DNA of 64,000 nucleotides from Actinomycetospora corticicola (GCF_013409505.1 NZ_JACCBN010000001.1:3286001-3350000), one strand, 5' to 3'. Positions 8,571-17,720 are shown, counted from the stretch's first letter. Numbers and translations are program-made. Notes: generated by a model not told the origin, from the letters alone.

Positions 8571-10778
8571 TCACACGTCGTAGCGGTCCAGGTTCATGAC
8601 CTTCACCCAGGCCTTGACGAAGTCGCGGACGAACTTCTCCTCGGACCCGGCCTCGGCGTAGATCTCCGAGACGGCGCGCAGCTCCGAGTTCGAGCTGAAC
8701 ACGAGGTCGTTGCGGGTCCCGGTGTAGCGGACCCCGCCGTCGGTGCCGCGGGCCTCGTAGACGCCCTCCTCGCTGCCGGAGGCCGACCAGGTGAGGTCCG
8801 GCCCGAGCAGCGTGGTGAAGAAGTCGTTCGTCAGCTGCCCGACCCGCTCGGTGAACACGCCGTGCGACGAGTCGCCGGAGTTCGCGCCGAGCACCCGCAG
8901 ACCGCCGACCAGCACGGTCATCTCGGGCGCGGTGAGGTTGAGCAGGTTCGCCCGGTCGACCAGCAGGTACTCGGCCGGGAGCTGGTGGCCCTTGCCGAGG
9001 TAGTTGCGGAAGCCGTCGGCCTTCGGCTCGAGGTAGGTGAACGAATCGACGTCGGTCCACTCCTGGCTCGCGTCCGTGCGGCCCGGGGTGAACGGCACCT
9101 CGATCTGCACGCCGGCGTCCGCGGCGGCCTTCTCGATCGCCGCGCCGCCCGCGAGGACGATCAGGTCGGCCAGCGAGACCTTGCTGGACGACTGCGCGAT
9201 GCCCTCGAGGGTCGAGAGGGTGCGACGCAGCTCCTGGGGGTCGTTGACTTCCCAGTCGATCTGCGGGTCGAGCCGCACGCGAGCGCCGTTGGCACCACCG
9301 CGCTTGTCACCGATGCGGAACGTGGACGCCGAGGCCCAGGCCGCCTTGACCAACTGCGCGACCGTGAGGCCCGAGTCGAGGACCTGCTTCTCGAGCTCCT
9401 CGGCCTCCTCGTGCGACAGGAGCGGGCCCTCGTGCTTGGGCACCGGGTCCTGCCAGATCTGCGTCTCCTGCGGGACCCAGGCGCCGACGTAACGCTCGAT
9501 CGGGCCCATGTCGCGGTGGGTCAGCTTGTACCAGGCACGGGCGAAGGCGTCGTTGAACTCGGCCGGGTTCTGGTGGAACCGCTGCGAGATCTCCTTGTAG
9601 ACCGGGTCGACCTTCAGGGAGATGTCGGTGACCAGCATCGTGGGCTGGCGGGTGAGCTCACCGGTCTCCGGGTCCGGCACCGTGTTGGCGCCGCCGTCGT
9701 TCACCGGGCGGTACTGCCACGCCCCGGCCGGCGACTTGTGGAGCTCCCACTCGTAGCTGAACAGGTTCTCGAAGTAGCCGTGGCTCCACTTCGCCGGCGT
9801 GGAGGTCCAGGTGACCTCGAGGCCGGAGGTGATGGTGTCGCGACCCTTGCCCTTGCCGAACTCCTGCTTCCAGCCGAGCCCGCCCTGCTCGATGGGCGCA
9901 CCCTCGGGCTCGGGGCCGACGTACTGGTCGGGGTCGGCCGCACCGTGGGTCTTGCCCAGGGTGTGCCCACCGGCGATGAGGGCGACGGTCTCCTCGTCGT
10001 TCATCGCCATCCGGCCGAAGGTCTCGCGGATGTCGCGCGCGGCGGCCAGCGGGTCGGGGTTGCCGTCCGGGCCCTCCGGGTTGACGTAGATCAGGCCCAT
10101 CTGGGAGGCGCCGAGCGGCTGCTCGAGCTGCCGGTCACCGGTGTAGCGCTGGTCGCCGCCGAGCCAGTAGTTCTCCGGGCCCCAGTAGGTCTCGTTGTCC
10201 GGCTCGAAGACGTCGGGGCGACCGCCGGCGAAGCCGAAGGTGGTGAAGCCCGAGATCTCCAGGGCGCGGTTGCCCGCGAAGATCATGAGGTCGGCCCACG
10301 AGAGCTTCCGGCCGTACTTCTGCTTGACCGGCCAGAGCAGGCGGCGGGCCTTGTCCAGGTTGCCGTTGTCCGGCCAGCTGTTCAGCGGGGCGAAGCGCTG
10401 CATGCCCATGCCGGCGCCGCCGCGGCCGTCGGCCAGGCGGTAGGTACCGGCCGAGTGCCACGCCATGCGGATCATGAAGCCCGAGTAGGTGCCGAAGTCG
10501 GCGGGCCACCAGTCCTGCGAGGTCTTCAGCGTCTCGTCGACGTCGGCCGCGAGCTGGTCGAGGTCGACGGTCGCGAACTCCTTCGCGTAGTCGAAGTCCT
10601 CGTCCATCGGGTTCGACGCCTGCGTGTGGCTGCGCAGGATCCGCAGGTTGAGCTGGTTGGGCCACCAGTCGACGTTGCCGCCACCCTCGGTCGGGTGCGC
10701 GAGCCGCCCGGCGTGGACGGGGCAGCCGCCCGCGTCCTCCGTGTTCATGTCCGTCTCTCGGGTGACGTGATCGGTCAC
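8571..10778 (-). CDS. katG: catalase-peroxidase KatG
   Basis: Bifunctional heme catalase-peroxidase that removes hydrogen peroxide; two tandem peroxidase domains, about 735 residues, normal length. The distal [13 protein letters not shown] motif supplies Arg, Trp and His; the Tyr in IYVNPEGP and Met in RMAMNDEE should complete the Met-Tyr-Trp adduct needed for catalase activity; the proximal His is in [11 protein letters not shown] chose GTG at 10778, not ATG at 10748: it overlaps the furA stop as GTGA, GGAGG stands nine bases upstream, and it puts the distal residues at 104, 107 and 108, exactly as in M. tuberculosis KatG. Transcribed with furA; a family A palindrome follows. Confidence 0.96.
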   Translation of the reverse strand: MTDHVTRETDMNTEDAGGCPVHAGRLAHPTEGGGNVDWWPNQLNLRILRSHTQASNPMDEDFDYAKEFATVDLDQLAADVDETLKTSQDWWPADFGTYSGFMIRMAWHSAGTYRLADGRGGAGMGMQRFAPLNSWPDNGNLDKARRLLWPVKQKYGRKLSWADLMIFAGNRALEISGFTTFGFAGGRPDVFEPDNETYWGPENYWLGGDQRYTGDRQLEQPLGASQMGLIYVNPEGPDGNPDPLAAARDIRETFGRMAMNDEETVALIAGGHTLGKTHGAADPDQYVGPEPEGAPIEQGGLGWKQEFGKGKGRDTITSGLEVTWTSTPAKWSHGYFENLFSYEWELHKSPAGAWQYRPVNDGGANTVPDPETGELTRQPTMLVTDISLKVDPVYKEISQRFHQNPAEFNDAFARAWYKLTHRDMGPIERYVGAWVPQETQIWQDPVPKHEGPLLSHEEAEELEKQVLDSGLTVAQLVKAAWASASTFRIGDKRGGANGARVRLDPQIDWEVNDPQELRRTLSTLEGIAQSSSKVSLADLIVLAGGAAIEKAAADAGVQIEVPFTPGRTDASQEWTDVDSFTYLEPKADGFRNYLGKGHQLPAEYLLVDRANLLNLTAPEMTVLVGGLRVLGANSGDSSHGVFTERVGQLTNDFFTTLLGPDLTWSASGSEEGVYEARGTDGGVRYTGTRNDLVFSSNSELRAVSEIYAEAGSEEKFVRDFVKAWVKVMNLDRYDV

Positions 10779-11242
10779 GACGTGTTCCCTCCGAAGGGTT
10801 GAGAGCTGGTGGTGGCGTGTGCAGTGCCCCGGCACGCGGGACAGAGTCCCCAGAACACGACCTCGGCCTCGTCGATGGCGAAGCCGTGGTCGTCGGACGG
10901 GGTGAGGCACGGGGCGGGGCCGACGGCGCAGTCGACGTCGGCGATCACCCCGCAGCCCCGGCACACGACGTGGTGGTGATTGTCCCCGACCCGCGTCTCG
11001 TACCGCGCCGGTGAACCCTCGGGCTCGATCCGACGCAGCAGTCCCGCCGTGGTCAGCGCCCGCAGGACGTCGTACACGGCCTGGTGGGACACCGCCCCGA
11101 GGTCGGCACGGGCGAGACCGAGGATCTCCTCCGTGTCGAGGTGCGGGTGCTCGTGCACCGCGGCGAGGACCGCGACGCGCGGACGGGTCACGCGCAGACC
11201 GGCCTCGCGCACCTGGCGCTCGAAACCGGCCGTCGTGGACAT
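10775..11242 (-). CDS. furA: FurA-type peroxide/iron-responsive repressor
   Basis: A 155-residue Fur-family repressor with an N-terminal winged helix ([15 protein letters not shown], then [21 protein letters not shown]) and a metal-binding C-terminal part with [10 protein letters not shown] and a second CPAC pair for structural zinc. In mycobacteria and streptomycetes FurA autoregulates furA-katG and releases DNA on peroxide stress. Here it sits directly upstream of katG with a 4-base GTGA overlap, so the same regulation is expected. A dyad at 11261-11281 is the likely operator. Confidence 0.95.
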   Translation of the reverse strand: MSTTAGFERQVREAGLRVTRPRVAVLAAVHEHPHLDTEEILGLARADLGAVSHQAVYDVLRALTTAGLLRRIEPEGSPARYETRVGDNHHHVVCRGCGVIADVDCAVGPAPCLTPSDDHGFAIDEAEVVFWGLCPACRGTAHATTSSQPFGGNTS

Positions 11243-11260
11243 GCCCCGAGTGTGCCCGCC

Positions 11261-11281
11261 AAACTGGAACAGATCAAGTTT
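11261..11281. promoter_or_regulatory. probable FurA operator
   Basis: A 21-base imperfect palindrome with AAACT and AGTTT arms and 16 of 21 positions symmetric, about 19 bases before the furA start codon. It is strikingly AT-rich in a GC-rich setting, as known for actinobacterial FurA sites, and would cover the promoter of furA-katG. The factor is inferred from position. Confidence 0.55.
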
Positions 11282-11338
11282 CGGGGCAGATCGGCAGATT
11301 TCGCACCGGTGACGGCTCCGGTGACCGCGGCGGCCGCC

Positions 11339-12670
11339 TCAGCGCTCCGGACGCTGCTCGGCGAGCAGGGGCGCGCCGGTCCGCCGGCTGCTCGCACCCG
11401 CGGCCAACGGCGAGAAGTCGTAGCCGCTCTCGGCGTGCTCGGCCTCGTCGACGCCCTCCACCTCGACCTCCCGGTCCACCCGCAGCCCGATGGTCCGGGC
11501 GATCACCCAGGCGATGAGCGCGGTGACGACGAACGAGTACGCCAGCACCGCGACGACGGCGACGGCCTGCTTCCCGAGCTGGGCGAACCCGCCCCCGTAG
11601 AGCAGTCCGTCGGCGCCCGCCGGGTTGGTCGCGGTGGACGCGAGCACCCCGAGCAGGAGCATCCCGACGAGGCCGCCGACACCGTGCACCGCGACGACGT
11701 CGAGCGAGTCGTCGAAGCCGTAGCGGAACTTCAGCCGGACCGCGCTCGCGCAGATCGCGCCGGCCGCGAGCCCGATCGCCACCGCGCCGAGCGGCTCGAC
11801 GTAGGCGCACGCGGGGGTGATGCCGACCAGGCCCGCCACCGCACCCGAGGCGGCGCCCAGCGACGTCGGCCGGCCGTCCCGGAGCTGCTCCACCACGAGC
11901 CACGCGACGACGGCGGCCGAGCCCGCGAGCATCGTCGAGACGAGGGCGGTCCCGGCGACGGCGGTGGCGCCGAGCGCCGACCCGGCGTTGAAGCCGAACC
12001 AGCCGAACCACAGCAGGCCCGCGCCCAGGAGCACGAACGGGAGGTTGTGCGGACGGACCGGATCGCGGGGCCACCCGCGCCGCGTCCCGACGACGAGCGC
12101 GAGCGCCAGCGCCGAGGCCCCCGAGTTGATCTCGACGGCGGTGCCGCCCGCGAAGTCGAGGGCGTGCAGCCGGTTCGCGATCCACCCGCCGACCGCGTCG
12201 GGCGCGACGGCACCGTCGATCGCGAACACCCAGTGCGCCTCGGGGATGTAGACGAGCGTGACCCACACGGCCACGAACAGCGTCCACGGCCAGAACCGCA
12301 CGCGCTCGGCGATCGCACCGGCCAGCAGGGCGACCGTGATGATCGCGAACATCAGCTGGAACATCGCGAACACGCCGGTCGGCACGGCGCTGGGACCGGT
12401 GCCGACCACCTGGGTGTCGAGGTGGCGCATCCCGGCGTCGGAGAACCCGCCCACGAGCCCGCCGAAGGAGTCGGACCCGAACGCGAGCGACCAGCCGTAG
12501 GCCACCCAGACGATGCCGACCACCCCGAGGCAGACGAACGTCGTCATCATCATGTTGAGGACGGCCTTGGTCCGCACCATGCCGCCGTAGAAGAGCGCCA
12601 GACCCGGCGTCATGAGCATGACGAGACCGGTGGCCGTCAGCATCCAGGCCGCGCTGCCCGAGTCGATCAC
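11339..12670 (-). CDS. amt: ammonium transporter with Glu in the first twin-His position
   Basis: A 443-residue Amt-family channel with about eleven membrane helices and a charged C-terminal tail. Family landmarks are FYGGMVRTK near residue 28, the helix with AIAERVRFW, and VAVHGVGG. In E. coli AmtB two pore histidines conduct ammonium; here the second is kept (His329), but the first is Glu180 in DFAGGTAVEINSG. The same exchange is known in fungal Mep1-type channels with altered pH dependence. GTG at 12670 is the most plausible start; no signal peptide. No glnK is adjacent. It is divergent from the alcohol dehydrogenase. Confidence 0.92.
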   Translation of the reverse strand: MIDSGSAAWMLTATGLVMLMTPGLALFYGGMVRTKAVLNMMMTTFVCLGVVGIVWVAYGWSLAFGSDSFGGLVGGFSDAGMRHLDTQVVGTGPSAVPTGVFAMFQLMFAIITVALLAGAIAERVRFWPWTLFVAVWVTLVYIPEAHWVFAIDGAVAPDAVGGWIANRLHALDFAGGTAVEINSGASALALALVVGTRRGWPRDPVRPHNLPFVLLGAGLLWFGWFGFNAGSALGATAVAGTALVSTMLAGSAAVVAWLVVEQLRDGRPTSLGAASGAVAGLVGITPACAYVEPLGAVAIGLAAGAICASAVRLKFRYGFDDSLDVVAVHGVGGLVGMLLLGVLASTATNPAGADGLLYGGGFAQLGKQAVAVVAVLAYSFVVTALIAWVIARTIGLRVDREVEVEGVDEAEHAESGYDFSPLAAGASSRRTGAPLLAEQRPER

Positions 12671-12733
12671 GGGCGGAGTGTGCCACGGGTCCGGTCGCGC
12701 GCGACCGAACATGTGACACGGATGTGACGCCGG

Positions 12734-12794
12734 TGCAGCGGTCTGTGGGGACTGGCGACCGGCGCCGATCCATGTGAGCATCGCCACCGCTGCA
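12734..12794. promoter_or_regulatory. inverted repeat upstream of the alcohol dehydrogenase
   Basis: TGCAGCGGT (12734-12742) is perfectly inverted as ACCGCTGCA (12786-12794), in the divergent amt/alcohol dehydrogenase intergenic region. TGTGAC also recurs three times between 12710 and 12805. The wide spacing would suit a looping or multi-site regulator. Which protein binds is unknown. Confidence 0.35.
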
Positions 12795-12831
12795 TGTGTG
12801 ACGTGTCCATCGTCGAGGAGGACGTTTTCCT

Positions 12832-13950
12832 ATGAAGACCAAGGCTGCTGTCGTCTACGAGACCGGCAAGCCGATCGAGATCGTCGAGCTCGACCTCGCG
12901 GGTCCGGAGGAGGGCGAGGTCCTCATCCGGTACACCCACGCCGGGCTCTGCCACTCCGACGTGCACATCGCCCACGGCGACCTCGAGGCGCGGCTCCCGA
13001 TGGTCCTGGGCCACGAGGGCGCGGGCATCATCGAGGAGGTCGGTGCGGGCGTCACGCGCGTGAAGCCGGGCGACCACGTCGTCTGCTCCTTCATCCCCAA
13101 CTGCGGCGTCTGCCGCTGGTGCGCCACCGGCCAGCAGGCCATCTGCGACATGGGCGCGAACATCCTCTCCGGCGAGCTCCCCAGCGGCCGCTTCCCGTTC
13201 ACCGGTCCCGGCCCGGAGAAGAACTACGGCGCGATGTGCATGATCGGCACGTTCAGCCAGTACGGCACGATCAGCCAGACCTCCGTGGTGAAGGTCGAGG
13301 ACGAGCTGCCGCTGGAGAAGGCCGTGCTCGTCGGCTGCGGCGTCCCCACCGGCTGGGGCTCGGCGGTCTATGCGGCCGACGTGCAGCCCGGTGAGACGGT
13401 CATCGTCTCCGGCGTCGGCGGCATCGGCATCAACGCCGTGCAGGGCGCCCGCTTCGCCGGCGCGAAGAACCTCATCGCGGTCGACCCGCTGGAGAACAAG
13501 CGCGAGAAGGCCATGGAGCTCGGCGCCACGCACGCCGTCGGCTCCATCGAGGAGGCCGCCGACCTCGCGCGCCAGATGACCAACGGCAACGGTGCGGACA
13601 AGGCCGTCGTGACGGCTGGCCTGGTCACGCAGGAGATCGTCACCGGCGCGTTCGACGCCATCGGCAAGGGCGGCACCGTCGTCCTCACCGGCCTGAACAA
13701 GCTGACCGAGACGAACGTCCAGCTGCCGGGCTCGATCATGACGCTGTTCAAGAAGACGGTGAAGGGCACGCTCTTCGGCGACTGCAACCCGACCACGGAC
13801 ATCCCGAAGATCCTCGGCATGTACCAGAGCGGGGACATCAAGCTCGACGAGCTGATCACGAAGACGTACACCCTGGAGCAGGTCAACGAGGGCTACGACG
13901 CCCTGCTCAACGGCGACAACGTCCGCGGCGTCCTGATCCACGAGCACTGA
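12832..13950 (+). CDS. NDMA-dependent zinc alcohol dehydrogenase (mycofactocin-linked family)
   Basis: A 372-residue zinc alcohol dehydrogenase. Catalytic zinc ligands lie in HAGLCHSDVH and LGHEGAG, structural zinc in CGVCRWCATGQQAIC, and the NAD fold is SGVGGIGINAVQGARFAGA. The insert at ANILSGELPSGRFPF and the MIGTFSQYG stretch match the N,N-dimethyl-4-nitrosoaniline-dependent (Rxyl_3153-type) family, which holds NAD tightly and is thought to pass electrons to mycofactocin rather than to free NAD. No mycofactocin genes are in this window. GAGGAGG precedes ATG 12832. The MoxR gene follows 35 bases downstream. Confidence 0.92.
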   Translation: MKTKAAVVYETGKPIEIVELDLAGPEEGEVLIRYTHAGLCHSDVHIAHGDLEARLPMVLGHEGAGIIEEVGAGVTRVKPGDHVVCSFIPNCGVCRWCATGQQAICDMGANILSGELPSGRFPFTGPGPEKNYGAMCMIGTFSQYGTISQTSVVKVEDELPLEKAVLVGCGVPTGWGSAVYAADVQPGETVIVSGVGGIGINAVQGARFAGAKNLIAVDPLENKREKAMELGATHAVGSIEEAADLARQMTNGNGADKAVVTAGLVTQEIVTGAFDAIGKGGTVVLTGLNKLTETNVQLPGSIMTLFKKTVKGTLFGDCNPTTDIPKILGMYQSGDIKLDELITKTYTLEQVNEGYDALLNGDNVRGVLIHEH

Positions 13951-13985
13951 GGGCCCCGAGCTCCCAGGAACGGAGTACGAGCACG

Positions 13986-14909
13986 TTGGCGGACACCGTC
14001 GCCACCGTCGGGCGCGACCGGGAGACCGAACTCCTCCAGGCCGCGCTCGACGGCGGTACCCATGTCGTCCTCGAGGGCCCGCCCGGCACCGGGAAGTCGA
14101 CGCTGCTCCGCGGCGTCGCGCACTCCCGCAGCATCGGGTTCCACTTCGTCGAGGGGAACGCCGAGCTCACGCCGGCGCGGCTGGTCGGGCACTTCGACCC
14201 GGCCCGCGTGCTGGCCGACGGCTACGTCGAGGAGATCTTCGTCGACGGGCCGTTGGTGTCGGCGCTGCGCGAGGGCGGACTGCTCTACATCGAGGAGCTC
14301 AACCGCGTCCCCGAGGAGACCCTGAACGTCCTCATCACGGTGATGAGCGAGGGTGAGCTGCACGTACCCCGGCTGGGTCGCATCGCCGCGGAGCCCGGCT
14401 TCCGCATGGTCGCGGCGATGAACCCGTACGACGCGGTCGGCACCGCCCGGATCTCCGCGGCGCTGCACGACCGCACCTGCCGGATCGCCATGGGCTACCA
14501 GTCCGCGGCGGACGAGACGCAGATCGTGGCCGGGCGGGCCCCGGTGACCCCCGACGGCTGGCGCGAGAAGGCCGTCGACCTGGTCCGCCGGACCCGGGAG
14601 CACAAGGACCTGCGCACCGGCTCGTCGGTGCGCGGCGCCATCGACCTCGCGCGGGTCACGGTGTCGCTGGCCGCCGCCCGCGACCGGGCGGTCGACGACT
14701 GGCGGGTCGGGCTCGACGCCGCCACCGTCGCGCTGTCGGGTCGCATCAAGGTGATCGAGTCGGCCCGGCGCACGCCCGAGGAGGTCATCCGCGAGCTCTA
14801 CGAGGCGGTGTTCGGGCGGGAGCCGTCGGAGTCCGACCCGAGCGAGAACTCCGGGGACGATGATGCGTCGGGGGGAGCCAGAGCCCGCCCGGCGCGGGCA
14901 GCGGGGTAG
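13986..14909 (+). CDS. MoxR-type AAA+ ATPase
   Basis: A 307-residue AAA+ ATPase of the MoxR group, chaperones that insert cofactors or remodel enzymes together with VWA-domain partners. Walker A is GPPGTGKST (near residue 31), Walker B LLYIEELNRVP, sensor 1 AAMNP, and the lid helical domain begins after TCRIAMGYQ. The acidic tail (SDPSENSGDDD) overlaps the probable start of the VWA gene. The start is TTG at 13986 with GGAG ten bases before it. Its place behind the alcohol dehydrogenase suggests a maturation or reactivation role for that enzyme. Confidence 0.9.
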   Translation: MADTVATVGRDRETELLQAALDGGTHVVLEGPPGTGKSTLLRGVAHSRSIGFHFVEGNAELTPARLVGHFDPARVLADGYVEEIFVDGPLVSALREGGLLYIEELNRVPEETLNVLITVMSEGELHVPRLGRIAAEPGFRMVAAMNPYDAVGTARISAALHDRTCRIAMGYQSAADETQIVAGRAPVTPDGWREKAVDLVRRTREHKDLRTGSSVRGAIDLARVTVSLAAARDRAVDDWRVGLDAATVALSGRIKVIESARRTPEEVIRELYEAVFGREPSESDPSENSGDDDASGGARARPARAAG

Positions 14910-15031
14910 ACAGGCCGTCCCGGCAGAAGGCGGCGCCCAAGACGTCGCGGTCGGACCTCGCGCGGCGGCACGAGGACTTCGAGTCGGTCTCCCCGCAGGT
15001 CGGGGAGATCGACCAGGAGGCCTTCGACGCG

Positions 15032-15811
15032 TTGATGCGCGAGGACCCGGGGGCGGCGATGGAGCTCGTCGTCGACATGACGAAGGCGACCGACGAGACG
15101 CTGCGGGAGAAGGCACGCCGGCTGGCGGGCACGATCCTGCTGGAACGCTCGAAGGTCGGGCCGTCGCGGGCCCGGGGCTCCTCCAAGCTCCGGCTCCGCC
15201 CGGCCGACCGGGGCGGCGACCTCGACGTCGACGCGTCGATGGAGGCCCTCACCGAGGCCCGGGCGAGCGGTCTGCCCGCCCACCTCGAGGACCTCTACGC
15301 CGTCGACTGGGCGCAGCCGGGCATCGCGCTGTGCCTGCTCGTCGACACCTCGGGGTCGATGACCGGTGGCCGGCTCGCGGCGGCCGCCCTCACGGCGGCC
15401 GCGTGCGCGTGGCGGGCGCCCGAGGAGTTCGCGGTGGTGTCCTTCGAGCGGGAGGCGACGGTGCAGCGCGGGCTGCACCAGCCGACCCCGCCGGAGACGC
15501 TGGTCGACCAGCTCCTGGCCCTGCGGGGCCACGGGGTGACGGGACTGTCGGCCGCGATGCGGTCGGCGGCCGACCAGCTCGTGGCGGCGCGGTCGTCGCG
15601 TCGGGTGACCGTGCTGCTCTCCGACTGCCGGTCCACCGACGACAAGGACCCGATCCCGCTCGCCGCGTCCCTGGACGAGCTGCTGATCCTCGCACCCGCC
15701 GACGACGCGTCGGACGCCGTCGCGCTGGCCGAGGCGGTCGGCGCGCGGGTGGAGACGATGACCGACCCGTCGGACGCCCCGGCCGCCCTGGCGAGGCTGC
15801 TCGACGCGTAG
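15032..15811 (+). CDS. VWA-domain protein, MoxR partner (5' end uncertain)
   Basis: A protein of at least 259 residues with a von Willebrand A fold: the metal-binding DxSxS motif is LLVDTSGSMTGGRL, the helix-strand pattern runs to LLILAPADD. It is the usual partner of MoxR ATPases. The reading frame stays open back to 14864, and its text from about 14905 (RPSRQKAAPKTSRSDLARR, EDFESVSPQVGEID) looks coding, yet it holds no ATG, GTG or TTG before TTG 15032. A tandem ATGATG at 14860, overlapping the MoxR end, would give a normal 317-residue product but is in another frame. An indel near 14870-14940 would explain this. A family A palindrome holds its TAG stop. Confidence 0.8.
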   Translation: MMREDPGAAMELVVDMTKATDETLREKARRLAGTILLERSKVGPSRARGSSKLRLRPADRGGDLDVDASMEALTEARASGLPAHLEDLYAVDWAQPGIALCLLVDTSGSMTGGRLAAAALTAAACAWRAPEEFAVVSFEREATVQRGLHQPTPPETLVDQLLALRGHGVTGLSAAMRSAADQLVAARSSRRVTVLLSDCRSTDDKDPIPLAASLDELLILAPADDASDAVALAEAVGARVETMTDPSDAPAALARLLDA

Positions 15812-15882
15812 GTGGCTTCGCCCTGTGGGTACTTCTCCGTGTCCCGGCACGGAAAAGTACTCACAGGCGCGGAGCGCACCTA
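15809..15882. repeat. family A intergenic palindrome, copy 2, carrying both stop codons
   Basis: A 74-base near-palindrome. Inner arms CCTGTGGGTACTTCTCCGTG (15822-15841) and CACGGAAAAGTACTCACAGG (15848-15867) pair with two mismatches around a 6-base loop. Outer flanks TAGGTGGCTTCGCC and, on the other strand, TAGGTGCGCTCCGC are also related. The outermost TAG on each strand is the stop codon of the VWA gene (plus) and of the carrier-protein gene (minus). Confidence 0.85.
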
Positions 15883-16140
15883 GGCCGGCTCGGCGCCCAT
15901 CTCGGCCAGGAAGTCGGCCATCGCCGCGACGGAGCGGAAGCGCTCGATGTCGAAGTCGTCGAGCGGGAGCTGCACGCCGAAGGTCTCCTCCAGCGCCACG
16001 ATCAGCGTGACGAGCGCCAGCGAGTCGATGAGGCCGGCCTCGAGGAGGTCCTCCTCGACCGACGGCACGTCGATGCCGGCCCGGTCGCTCACCACGTCCG
16101 CCACCTGGGACCGGAGTGCGGCCGTGGTCTCGGTCAACAT
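15880..16140 (-). CDS. free-standing acyl/peptidyl carrier protein
   Basis: An 86-residue carrier protein. The phosphopantetheine site is the Ser of LIDSLALVTLIVAL, preceded by the acidic EEDLLEAG, and a four-helix pattern fits the whole length. A phosphopantetheinyl transferase must activate it; none is adjacent. ATG 16140 shares its A with the stop of the adenylating enzyme, so both are made together. With that enzyme it probably forms a carrier-bound amino acid. Last gene of the minus-strand cluster. Confidence 0.93.
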   Translation of the reverse strand: MLTETTAALRSQVADVVSDRAGIDVPSVEEDLLEAGLIDSLALVTLIVALEETFGVQLPLDDFDIERFRSVAAMADFLAEMGAEPA

Positions 16141-17720
16141 CACTCGCTCTCCTTCGGGGCCGGCCGGAAGCGCTCCCGCAGTACCGGCCGATCGATCTTG
16201 CCGTTCACGTTCTTGGGCAGCTCGTCGAGCACGTCCCACTTCGCCGGCACCATGTAGCGCGGCAGCAGGGCCGTGACCGCACGCCGCATGTCGTTCACCG
16301 GCAGGGATGCCCCGGCCGCGACGGAGTACGCGCAACAGATCGTCGTGCCCTCGAAGCCGCCGAGGTCGACGCCGACCACCGCGCACTCCCTGACCCCGGC
16401 CACCGTGTTGACCGCGGTCTCGACCTCGCCCAGCTCGATCCGGTACCCGCGCGACTTGATCTGCGAGTCGGTCCGGCCGAGGAAGTGCACGACGCCCTCG
16501 CCGTCCACCCGGGCCAGGTCGCCCGTCTTGTAGATCCGCTCGCCGTCCGGTCCGGTGACGAACGCGGCGTCGGTCTTCTCCCGGTCGCGCCAGTACCCGG
16601 GCGAGAGCCCGACGCCGCCGATGTACAGCTCGCCGATCTCACCCACGGGAGCCGGCTTCCCCTCGTCGAGCACCACGAGCGACTCGCCCGCGCACGGCAC
16701 CCCGATCGGGACCGGCACCGACTCGTCGGCGGGCACGACGGGGACGTCGTAGTACGACGACGCGATGGTCGCCTCGGTCGGCCCGTAGAGGTTGGTGAAC
16801 CGCACGTGCGGCAGCTTGCGCATCCAGTGCGCGAGGATCGGCGTCGGCAGCACCTCGCCGCACCACAGCAGGCGCTCGAGGGCCGGGAAGTCGTGCTCCG
16901 CGACCGCCTCGAACCGCGCCAGGTAGGTCAGCACCGACGGCACCGAGAACCACTGCGTCAGCTCGCGGTCCCGGATGAAGGCGGCGGTCTTCCGCGCGTC
17001 CAGCCCGAGCGACGCGGGCACGAGGTGCAGCTCCGCGCCGGCCGCGAGCGTGGCGTAGATGTCGAACGTCGACAGGTCGAAGTGCAGGGGCGGGTGCGCG
17101 GAGATCCGGTCGCCCGGCTTCGTGCCGAAGTGCCCGAGGGCCCAGTCGACGAACGCCGACACCATGTCGTGCGTGATCATCACGCCCTTCGGGATCCCGG
17201 TGGAGCCCGAGGTGAAGAGCAGGTGCGCGAGGGGATCCTTCCCGACGTCGGGTCGGGTCGCCTGCAGCGATTCGACGTCCGACCGGGAGAACGCCGACGT
17301 GAAGCGCTCCCCCGCGAGGGGCGCCTCCAACGACCCGACCGTGAGGTCCGAGAGCCCCTCGGCGACGAGGCCGTCGACGAGCTTCGTGGCCGTGGCGTCG
17401 GCCAGCAGCACCGACGGCTCGGCGGAGCGGATGATGCGGGCCACCCGGGTCGCGGGCGACGCCGAGTCGACCGGGACGTACACCGCGCCGGCCTTCAGCG
17501 TGCCGATCAGCGAGGCGATGGTCCACGGCGTCTTGGCCGCGAGCACCCCGACGCGGTCGCCCGGCGCCACGCCCCGGTCGACGAGCATCGTGGCGATGCG
17601 GTCGGTGACGGCGTCGAGCTCGGCGTAGGTCAGCCGCTCCACGCCGTCCGGGCCGATCAGCGCGGTCGAGCCCGGCGACCGCTCGGCCGAGGCGACGAGG
17701 AGGTCCTCGAGACGGGTCAT
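16140..17720 (-). CDS. amino-acid adenylating enzyme (NRPS A-domain/DltA-like)
   Basis: A 526-residue stand-alone adenylating enzyme that activates a carboxylate with ATP and loads it on a carrier thiol. Motifs in order: LLFTSGSTGIPKGV (phosphate loop), HFDLSTFDIY, where the FDxS aspartate is the one that binds the alpha-amino group of amino acids, LYGPTEATI, YKTGDLARV, GRTDSQIKSRGYRIE and the catalytic Lys in NVNGKIDRPVL. The Asp indicates an amino-acid substrate rather than a fatty or aryl acid; which one cannot be read here. ATG 17720 overlaps the monooxygenase stop as ATGA, and its own stop touches the carrier gene. Confidence 0.92.
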   Translation of the reverse strand: MTRLEDLLVASAERSPGSTALIGPDGVERLTYAELDAVTDRIATMLVDRGVAPGDRVGVLAAKTPWTIASLIGTLKAGAVYVPVDSASPATRVARIIRSAEPSVLLADATATKLVDGLVAEGLSDLTVGSLEAPLAGERFTSAFSRSDVESLQATRPDVGKDPLAHLLFTSGSTGIPKGVMITHDMVSAFVDWALGHFGTKPGDRISAHPPLHFDLSTFDIYATLAAGAELHLVPASLGLDARKTAAFIRDRELTQWFSVPSVLTYLARFEAVAEHDFPALERLLWCGEVLPTPILAHWMRKLPHVRFTNLYGPTEATIASSYYDVPVVPADESVPVPIGVPCAGESLVVLDEGKPAPVGEIGELYIGGVGLSPGYWRDREKTDAAFVTGPDGERIYKTGDLARVDGEGVVHFLGRTDSQIKSRGYRIELGEVETAVNTVAGVRECAVVGVDLGGFEGTTICCAYSVAAGASLPVNDMRRAVTALLPRYMVPAKWDVLDELPKNVNGKIDRPVLRERFRPAPKESE

